DNA from: Acidimicrobiaceae bacterium
GTDB lineage: Bacteria > Actinomycetota > Acidimicrobiia > Acidimicrobiales > Palsa-688
Reading direction: 5' to 3'
Length of the DNA: 5,241 nucleotides
Assembly: GCA_003158835.1 (NCBI GenBank)
Contig: PMLI01000118.1
Span: forward strand, 1 to 5,241
Shown one piece after another: positions 1 through 4,340 of the stretch; the first letter of the stretch is position 1; the number at the start of each line of letters is the position of its first letter. The translations under genes were made by a program, and so were the position numbers. The notes under the pieces were generated by a model. It did not search any database. It saw only the letters and a list, made by a program, of their open reading frames with translations, and had not been told where the DNA came from.

Positions 1-771
1 GCCAACCGCCACGGGCGCAGGGTGGCCGACCACATCGCCGGGCGGCCCTCGCACCCAGTCGGTTCCCTGGGGACCGCCATCGTCAAAGTCTTCGACATAG
101 TGGCGGCGACCGTCGGTTGGAGCGAGCGGCGCCTGCGGGCGGCGGGACGGCCCTACCGCTGCATCCATTCGCACCCTTTCGACCACGCCACTTACTACCC
201 GGGCGCCACCCGCATGGCCGCCAAGCTCATCTTCGACCCGAGCGACGGCACCATCCTGGGCGCTCAGATCGTGGGCCGCAATGGTGTCGACAAGCGCATC
301 GACGTGATCGCCACGGCCATGGCCGCCGGTATGACCGCGGGCCGGCTGGCCGACCTCGAGCTGGCCTATGCGCCGCCCTTTTCGTCGGCCAAAGACCCCG
401 TCAACCTGCTCGGCTACATGGCAGAAAACGTGCTGAGCGGTGACTGCGACATCGTCGCCCCGGCCGAACTCGAGGACCTGGTCAGCCAGGGCTGGCAAGT
501 AATCGACGTGCGTACCGACGAGGAGCACGCGGCGGGCGCCATCCCGGGCTCGCAGAACATACCCGTTGACACGCTGCGGGAACACCTGGGCACGCTCGGG
601 GCCGGTCCTTTCGTTGTGTACTGCGAGGTCGGCCAGCGGGGCCACACCGCCACCGCGCTCCTGCACGAGCTCGGGGTGACGGCCCGCAACCTGGACGGTG
701 GGTACCGCACCTGGGCGGCGTCCATGCGAGCTCGGGGCCGGGACGACCTGGTTGCTAGGCCAGTTTCGTGA
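1..771 (+). CDS. CoA-disulfide reductase-type flavoprotein with C-terminal rhodanese domain (5'-truncated by window)
   Basis: The reading frame is open from the first base, so the N-terminal FAD and NAD(P)H domains and the redox cysteine lie outside the window. The visible 256 residues start inside the end of the FAD domain (ANRHGRRVADHIAG, residues 1-14). They continue into the pyridine-nucleotide-disulfide oxidoreductase dimerisation domain (about 22-140), with the family signatures IVKVFD (27-32), YYPGATRMAAKL (65-76) and YAPPFSSAKDPVN (123-135). A rhodanese domain follows (about 150-250) with IDVR (168-171) and the active loop CEVGQRG, whose putative persulfide-carrying cysteine is Cys208. 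Known members of this fused family reduce CoA disulfide, CoA persulfide or polysulfide with NAD(P)H in the cytoplasm, the rhodanese domain handling sulfane sulfur. Which substrate applies here is not visible. The 3' end overlaps the convergent repressor gene by 17 bp. Related NADH oxidases share the core, but the rhodanese fusion favours a sulfur role. Confidence 0.93.
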   Translation, partial: ANRHGRRVADHIAGRPSHPVGSLGTAIVKVFDIVAATVGWSERRLRAAGRPYRCIHSHPFDHATYYPGATRMAAKLIFDPSDGTILGAQIVGRNGVDKRIDVIATAMAAGMTAGRLADLELAYAPPFSSAKDPVNLLGYMAENVLSGDCDIVAPAELEDLVSQGWQVIDVRTDEEHAAGAIPGSQNIPVDTLREHLGTLGAGPFVVYCEVGQRGHTATALLHELGVTARNLDGGYRTWAASMRARGRDDLVARPVS

Positions 772-1024
772 ACAGCCGCTGGACTTCTTCGAGCGGGTAG
801 CCGGACGCCTCAGCATCGTCAGGGTGCTCGAGGCAGTACACCAGACCGCTTGATATCAGGCGGAAACCGACCTGCCCGAGCGCCTTGGTGGCTGCGCTCA
901 ACTGCGTGACGATCTCCCGGCACTCGCGGCCCTCGGCCAGCATGGACTCCAGGGCGTGGACCTGGCCCTCGACGCGGCGCAGCCGCCGGCGAAGGTCCTT
1001 GACAACATCATCCGGTAACTGCAT
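755..1024 (-). CDS. CsoR/CstR-family (DUF156) transcriptional repressor, probably thiol/persulfide-sensing
   Basis: This 89-residue all-helical protein has the family hallmark RRLRRVEGQVHALE (13-26) and then the sensing segment ECREIVTQLSAA (34-45). Cys35 matches the first conserved cysteine of CsoR/CstR and Cys64 (in LVYCLEH) the second. The residue four before Cys64, which is the copper-binding His in CsoR, is Gly60, so the Cys-His-Cys copper site is incomplete. Staphylococcal CstR, which senses persulfides by linking its two cysteines, also lacks that histidine. I therefore infer a CstR-like sensor, although another metal or electrophile cannot be excluded. The protein should act as a DNA-binding tetramer that is released on modification. 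The ATG at 1024 is supported by AAAGGAGA seven bases upstream. The gene is convergent with the CoA-disulfide reductase/rhodanese gene, which fits a shared sulfur theme, and an operator-like repeat lies in its own promoter. Confidence 0.92.
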   Translation of the reverse strand: MQLPDDVVKDLRRRLRRVEGQVHALESMLAEGRECREIVTQLSAATKALGQVGFRLISSGLVYCLEHPDDAEASGYPLEEVQRLFTKLA

Positions 1025-1030
1025 GGCCTA

Positions 1031-1038
1031 TCTCCTTT
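1031..1038 (-). promoter_or_regulatory. Ribosome binding site of the CsoR/CstR-family gene
   Basis: Read on the minus strand, this is AAAGGAGA, a near-perfect Shine-Dalgarno sequence. The AGGAG core ends seven bases before the ATG, which fixes the repressor start at 1024. Confidence 0.85.
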
Positions 1039-1139
1039 GGCATCTGGGCAAAAAATGGCTGATGGGGCAGCGTCCCGACGAGTACCAACGTCTTTCGTCG
1101 TGGCCCCCTCTCCTTGCGGCCCACGGTTCTTGTTCTCCT

Positions 1140-1145
1140 ACTATA
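1140..1145 (-). promoter_or_regulatory. Probable -10 box (TATAGT) of the repressor gene
   Basis: On the minus strand the hexamer TATAGT differs from TATAAT at one base and lies about 115 bp upstream of the repressor start. Two of its bases overlap the operator-like inverted repeat. I find only a weak -35 candidate upstream (AAGACC, with about 19 bp spacing), so this may be a repressible promoter with a poor -35 box. The inference rests on the sequence match and position alone. Confidence 0.5.
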
Positions 1146-1157
1146 CCCCCTAGGGTA
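1144..1157. promoter_or_regulatory. Operator-like inverted repeat TACCC-N4-GGGTA, likely CsoR/CstR-family binding site
   Basis: The sequence TACCCCCTAGGGTA has exact five-base inverted arms around a four-base centre. A short G/C tract flanked by an A/T-containing inverted repeat is the typical operator form of the CsoR/RcnR/CstR family. It overlaps the probable -10 box and fills the spacer upstream of it, where a bound repressor would block RNA polymerase. It lies upstream of the family member encoded here, so autorepression is the simplest reading. I find only this one copy in the window. The promoter of the CoA-disulfide reductase gene is outside the window and could not be checked. Confidence 0.65.
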
Positions 1158-1303
1158 CCTACCAGGTCTTTGGGCCCCTCGGTGTCACAAACATTCGGAC
1201 GTTCGTCGACCCGCAGAACCCGAGCCAGCAAGCTCTTCGGACTGAGGGCTTAGCTCCCGCGGGCCTCTTCCGTCCGCCTCGAGAGCCATCCGACAGGCAA
1301 CGC

Positions 1304-1315
1304 CGTCAGCTGACG
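1304..1315. repeat. 12-bp perfect palindrome over the stop codon of the secreted-protein gene
   Basis: CGTCAGCTGACG is perfectly self-complementary and covers the last codons and the TGA of the leftward secreted-protein gene. It has no T-tract after it and no room for a loop with a long stem, so it is a poor intrinsic terminator. Chance is a reasonable explanation. Confidence 0.4.
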
Positions 1316-2148
1316 CGTTCCCAGTGTGGACGGCCTCCGCCCGCTGGTTTCTCGCACGTCATCGTGCCGTAAGGGTCGGTGATGGTCTTGCCGAGGTCCT
1401 TTTCCGGGCAGTACTCCCCTGGCTTGTAGTAGCGGCCGGTGCTCGAGGTGTTCGGAGTCCCTCCTGACGAAGCCACCGTGCTGGTAGTTGTGTGCCCCGG
1501 CGCGGGCAGCGGGACTTGGCCAGCCAGGTCCCCCAATCCCAAGGTCTCCCCCAGCGCCACCCAGTTGGTGGCGATGGCGACTTGGGCACGGGCCAGGCTA
1601 AGCCTGTGACCGCACACGGCCGCCTTGGCGGCATTCTCGACCCTGTCCTTTGGGTTGGGCGACGCCCCGTACTCGGGCCAGAGATTACGCGGGTCGCTGG
1701 GGGCACCCCCCAGTTCGAGGGAGATGAGGTGGTCTTCTTCGTACTTGCTGATCGAGGCCGTACCACCGTAGGCGGCCATTTGGCGAGCCTTCAGCGTTTC
1801 GGTGTAGGACTCCGGCGGGCGTACGGTCGCTGTCCACCCGGCCTTGCAGATCGTCGAACCGATGTCCGCTGGCGTGACCGCGGGGTTGATGGCGCCGGGA
1901 GTGCACCTGGGATCCGGGAGCACCCCACGCGCATGGCATGTTCCCCGCGCCGGCACGGACGGCTGGCTCGTATAGGTCTTGCCTACGGGCAGGGCGCTGG
2001 CCGACGCAGGCTGCCCGACAAAGGCGAGCATGGAAGCGGTCAGCCCGCACCCTGCGAAAAGGGCTCCTAGGGCGGTTGACCACACCGCCCGGCGTGACCT
2101 TCGCCGCTTGTTACCTGCTGAGATGGGAGCCCTCGCCGGTTCGAGCAT
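1306..2148 (-). CDS. Secreted HNH-like protein with linker and C-terminal two-cysteine module
   Basis: The 280-residue product begins with a twin-arginine-poor, basic N-region (KRRRSRR, 14-20), a hydrophobic segment (about 21-45) and an ASA-type signal peptidase site near residue 52. Export across the membrane is therefore likely. The core (about 70-205) contains LPDPRCTPGAINPAVT (77-92), VRPPESYTE (109-117), EEDHLISLELGG (137-148), NLWPE (155-159) and NPKDRVENAA (165-174). The Asp-His pair (139-140) and Asn155 resemble an HNH metal-finger fold, but the last motif residue is not obvious, so nuclease activity is unproven. A Thr/Ser/Gly-rich linker (about 219-238) leads to a small module with Cys247 and Cys265. 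The mature chain has six cysteines, an even number that would suit disulfides. I chose the ATG at 2148 because AAAGGAG lies five bases upstream. A longer frame back to 2262 has no such signal and would bury the signal peptide. The family is known mainly as hypothetical actinobacterial proteins. Confidence 0.85.
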   Translation of the reverse strand: MLEPARAPISAGNKRRRSRRAVWSTALGALFAGCGLTASMLAFVGQPASASALPVGKTYTSQPSVPARGTCHARGVLPDPRCTPGAINPAVTPADIGSTICKAGWTATVRPPESYTETLKARQMAAYGGTASISKYEEDHLISLELGGAPSDPRNLWPEYGASPNPKDRVENAAKAAVCGHRLSLARAQVAIATNWVALGETLGLGDLAGQVPLPAPGHTTTSTVASSGGTPNTSSTGRYYKPGEYCPEKDLGKTITDPYGTMTCEKPAGGGRPHWERVS

Positions 2149-2152
2149 CTGC

Positions 2153-2160
2153 ACTCCTTT
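2153..2160 (-). promoter_or_regulatory. Ribosome binding site of the secreted HNH-like gene
   Basis: On the minus strand this reads AAAGGAGT, ending about four to five bases before the ATG at 2148. It decides between that start and the in-frame upstream ATG at 2262, which has no comparable sequence before it. Confidence 0.8.
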
Positions 2161-2177
2161 GTCGTAGTAGCCATCGT

Positions 2178-2226
2178 GCCACGCCGGCCCCGGGCCGGCC
2201 GGTGGCGACCGGCCCAGGCACGTGGC
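2178..2226. repeat. Overlapping GC-rich inverted repeats in the divergent spacer
   Basis: The spacer between the leftward secreted-protein gene and the rightward ATPase remnant contains three nested or overlapping inverted repeats. The first is GCCGGCCC-C-GGGCCGGC (2183-2199). The second is GGCCGGT-GGCG-ACCGGCC (2197-2214), a seven-bp stem with a four-base loop. An outer pair is GCCACG (2178-2183) with CGTGGC (2221-2226). The first two share bases and cannot both form. They could be an operator, an RNA structure in the leader of the secreted-protein transcript, or simply a by-product of very high G+C. No T-run follows, so an intrinsic terminator is unlikely. Confidence 0.5.
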
Positions 2227-2296
2227 GCTAATGGCACCACCGGAGCAGTCCGATGACGGCAAGCCCGGGGCGGCTCAACATCCAGGCGGCGGGGCC

Positions 2297-2299
2297 TAG
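2297..2299 (+). other. Probable nonsense codon near the 5' end of the ATPase remnant
   Basis: From the ATG at 2231, 22 codons (MAPPEQSDDGKPG and on) run in the same frame as the conserved ATPase N-terminus, interrupted only by this TAG. A GAG-to-TAG change would explain it. The ATG has no clear Shine-Dalgarno sequence. A start at the TTG at 2306 or further downstream would place the TAG outside the gene, so this lesion is less certain than the two deletions. Confidence 0.45.
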
Positions 2300-2432
2300 G
2301 CGACCTTGGCGCCTGCGGCCCCGCCGGACGGCCTGACAACAGCTGAAGCCAACCGGCGCTTGGCCCAGGTCGGGCCGAACTCTCTTGCCGACACGACCGT
2401 GCACCCACTGGTAGAGGCGCTAAAGAAGTTCT

Positions 2433-2446
2433 GGGCGCCGGGGCGC
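2433..2446 (+). other. Deletion junction 1 in the ATPase (TM1-TM2 lost, frame shifted)
   Basis: KFWAP in frame 2 is followed directly by AQTTLAALKSRL in frame 1. In intact relatives about 40 residues with two membrane segments separate these motifs. The hexamer GGGCGC occurs at 2433-2438 and again at 2441-2446, right at the junction, which may be a trace of deletion between short repeats. The original undeleted DNA is not available here, so the mechanism is an inference. Confidence 0.7.
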
Positions 2447-3732
2447 AAACGACGCTCGCCGCGCTCAAGTCCCGCCTGGCCCTGAACGCATCGGTGCGAC
2501 GTGACGGGACATGGGGCATCGTGGCGTCGTCGAGAGTGGTACCGGGTGACCTCGTCAAGCTGTCCCTCGGGTCGGTGGCGCCCGCCGACGTGGACATCGT
2601 CGAGGGGTCAGTGCTCCTGGACCAGTCAACGCTTACCGGAGAGCCCGAACCAGTTGAGCTCGGCGCCGGTGCCCAGACCTTCGCGGGCGCATTGGTGCAG
2701 CGGGGCGAAGCGACCGCGCAGGTGACACAGACCGGACCGCGCACCAAGTTCGGCAACTCGGCCGAGCTGGTCCGTACCGCGCATGTCGAAAGCTCCCAGC
2801 AGAGGGTCGTCCTGCGGGTCGTGCGCAACATCGCGGTGTTCAACGGGGCGGTCATCTTGGCCCTGGTGGCGTACGCGGCCAGCCGCGGGTTGGCCTGGAG
2901 CGCGATCATCCCGCTCATCCTCACCGCCGTGCTGGCGGCCATCCCGGTGGCGTTGCCAGCGACCTTCACCTTGGCCGCCGCGCTCGGTGCCGGGGCGCTC
3001 GGCAAGCTCGGCGTGCTCCCCACCCGGCTTTCGGCGGTAGACGAGGCCGCTTCTGTCGACGTCCTGTGCGTTGACAAGACGGGCACCCTCACCAAGAACA
3101 AGCTGGCAGTGGACAGCGTGGAGGCGATGTCCGGCTACGACGAGGCCCACGTCCTCACCTACGCCACCCTGGCCAGTGACCAGGGTGGCCAGGACCCTGT
3201 GGACGCAGCCATCCGCGAGATGGGGTCGCAACGCGGGATGAAGGCGCCGCCCGCGCTGGACCAGTTCATCCCGTTCGACCCGGCCAAGAAGTTGTCCGAA
3301 GCGACGGTCACCGGCCCCGACGGCCAGAGGATCCGGGTCGTCAAGGGCGCCTTCGACACCGTCATCGCCCTGTCCGCGCCATCCGCGCCGGGATCGGCCG
3401 CCGTCAAAGAGCTCGAAGGACGGGGACTGCGGGCCCTCGCCGTGGCCGAGGGCGCGAGTGGGAGCCCCATGACGGTTACCGGGCTGATAGGGCTCAGCGA
3501 CCCACCTCGATCTGACTCGGCGGAGCTCATTTCCGAGCTCGCAAGCATGGGGGTGCGCACGGTTATGGCCACCGGCGACGCCACCACCACGGCCGCCATC
3601 GTCGCCCACGCCGTCGGCCTGGAAGGCAAGGTCTGCCCGGCGGGGCCCCTGCCGACCGCCGTTCGTCCCGAAGACTTCGCCGTATTTGCCGGCATCTTCC
3701 CGGAGGGAAAGTACGACCTGGTCAAGAGCTTC

Positions 3733-3743
3733 CAGGGGCGGCC
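3733..3743 (+). other. Deletion junction 2 in the ATPase (hinge and TM5-TM6 lost, frame shifted)
   Basis: LVKSFQ in frame 1 (ending at 3735) is followed within a few bases by GLCFLAFCTG in frame 2 (from 3740). Intact P3A ATPases have roughly 145 residues between these points, with the GDGxNDAPAL hinge, TM5, TM6 and the start of TM7. Frame 1 continues as about 138 codons of unrelated, Arg/Pro-rich sequence to 4149, a typical out-of-frame tail. Confidence 0.8.
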
Positions 3744-4093
3744 TTTGTTTCCTGGCCTTTTGCACCGGCTCCCTGCTGATCGGGAAGTTCTCTCTCGGCC
3801 TCAGTACGGCTCAGCTACAGACACTCTGCGCCCTTACCCTCATTTTCGGTGGCGAGGCAATCCTGTATTGCGTCCGGGAGCGTCGGCACCTTTGGAAGTC
3901 GCGGCCCAGCAGATGGATGATCGTGGCATCGGTCAGCGACATCGTCATCATCTCGGTGCTCGCTCTGGGGGGGATCGAAATGCACGCCCTCTCCGTCGCC
4001 GTCGCTGCCTCGGTCTTGGCCGCAGCCGTGCTCTTCGGTTTCCTGTTGGACTTCGTCAAGGTGCCCGTTTTCCGGCGGCTGGGGATCTTCTGA

Positions 4094-4340
4094 GGGCCGT
4101 TCGGGGAACTGACCGCGCATTTCCTTTGCCTTTATGGCAAGACCGATGATTGGCAACGCGATTGTTGGCTCTCCATCCAGACAGGAAGTCGGTCAGCCAC
4201 GCCGGGCCAGGGTCGACGTTTCCCCCTCCAGGTAGGTATAGCCTTGGCAAATGATGGTCCCGTCCTGGCGACCGGGCACGAATGCACCGGAACCGGCCAC
4301 AAGCCGTTTCGATCAGCGCGACCGTCGCGTCCTCGATGCG
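4094..4340. other. Spacer between the ATPase remnant and the M20 gene, no recognised gene
   Basis: I recognise no conserved product in any frame here. A short hairpin TTGCC-TTTAT-GGCAA lies at 4126-4140, with a stem of only five and no T-run, so it is at best a weak terminator. The M20 frame is open back to a TAG at 4239, giving the alternative start ATG-ATG at 4251/4254. A possible AGGTAGG at 4230-4236 sits rather far from those ATGs, at 14 bases. No clear -35/-10 pair stands out. Confidence 0.5.

Larger units (their letters stand above)
1025..1305. other. Intergenic region carrying the repressor gene's promoter
   Basis: This 281-bp gap lies between the end of the leftward secreted-protein gene and the start of the leftward repressor gene. 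Its left half holds the ribosome binding site, a -10 box and the operator-like repeat described separately. If that -10 box is used, the leader would be roughly 100 nt. The right half (about 1170-1305) shows no convincing gene. I see no strong stem followed by a T-run that would terminate the secreted-protein transcript, only short palindromes such as CCCGCGGG at 1256-1263. A 67-codon leftward frame inside the gap resembles no family I know. Confidence 0.6.
2231..4093 (+). pseudogene. Decayed P3A-type (proton-efflux type) P-type ATPase
   Basis: Three segments in alternating frames together match one cation-transporting P-type ATPase of the P3A proton-pump type. Segment 1 (to about 2439) has the N-terminal LTTAEANRRLAQVGPNSL and KFWAP. 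Segment 2 (about 2443-3735) holds the actuator domain (VPGDLVKL, then LTGEP at 2632-2646 where LTGES is usual) and TM3-TM4 with PVALPATFTLA. It also holds the phosphorylation motif DKTGTLT (aspartate codon 3073-3075), the nucleotide-binding KGAF and TGDATTTAAIVA, and ends at KYDLVKSFQ. Segment 3 (about 3740-4093) holds LAFCTGSLLIGK, RERRHLWKSRPSRW and the usual C-terminal VPVFRRLGI. Between segments 1 and 2, about 40 residues (TM1-TM2) are missing. Between segments 2 and 3, about 145 residues are missing, including the GDGxNDAP hinge and TM5-TM6. Both gaps shift the frame. An in-frame TAG lies at 2297 if translation began at the ATG at 2231, but a TTG at 2306 would avoid it. A functional pump is not possible from this copy. 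Assembly error is the main alternative. Confidence 0.88.

Noticed and set aside
1028..1231. A 67-codon leftward frame upstream of the repressor gene
   Set aside because: It contains the -10 box, the operator-like repeat and the repressor's ribosome binding site, has low-complexity basic sequence, and resembles no family I know.
2067..2125. Lipoprotein signal (LFAGC) in the secreted protein
   Set aside because: The residue at -3 is Phe, and the hydrophobic stretch continues well past Cys34 to a good ASA cleavage site near residue 52, so ordinary signal peptidase I cleavage is more likely.
2149..2262. N-terminal extension of the secreted HNH-like protein to the ATG at 2262
   Set aside because: The ATG at 2148 has a near-perfect ribosome binding site directly upstream and leaves a normal signal peptide. 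The extension would place the signal peptide internally and overlap the start of the divergent ATPase remnant.
2626..3765. Long leftward open frame of 379 codons opposite the ATPase remnant
   Set aside because: It mirrors the codon structure of the conserved ATPase on the other strand and has an Arg/Gly/His-rich sequence with no recognisable domain, a usual shadow in high-GC DNA.
4126..4140. Hairpin TTGCC-TTTAT-GGCAA as terminator of the ATPase gene
   Set aside because: The stem is only five base pairs and no T-run follows, so it does not meet the usual pattern of an intrinsic terminator.
3736..4149. C-terminal 138 codons of the ATPase frame-1 reading as a novel fused domain
   Set aside because: The same DNA in frame 2 encodes the conserved C-terminal membrane part of the ATPase ending in VPVFRRLGI, so frame 1 is only the out-of-frame tail after the second deletion.
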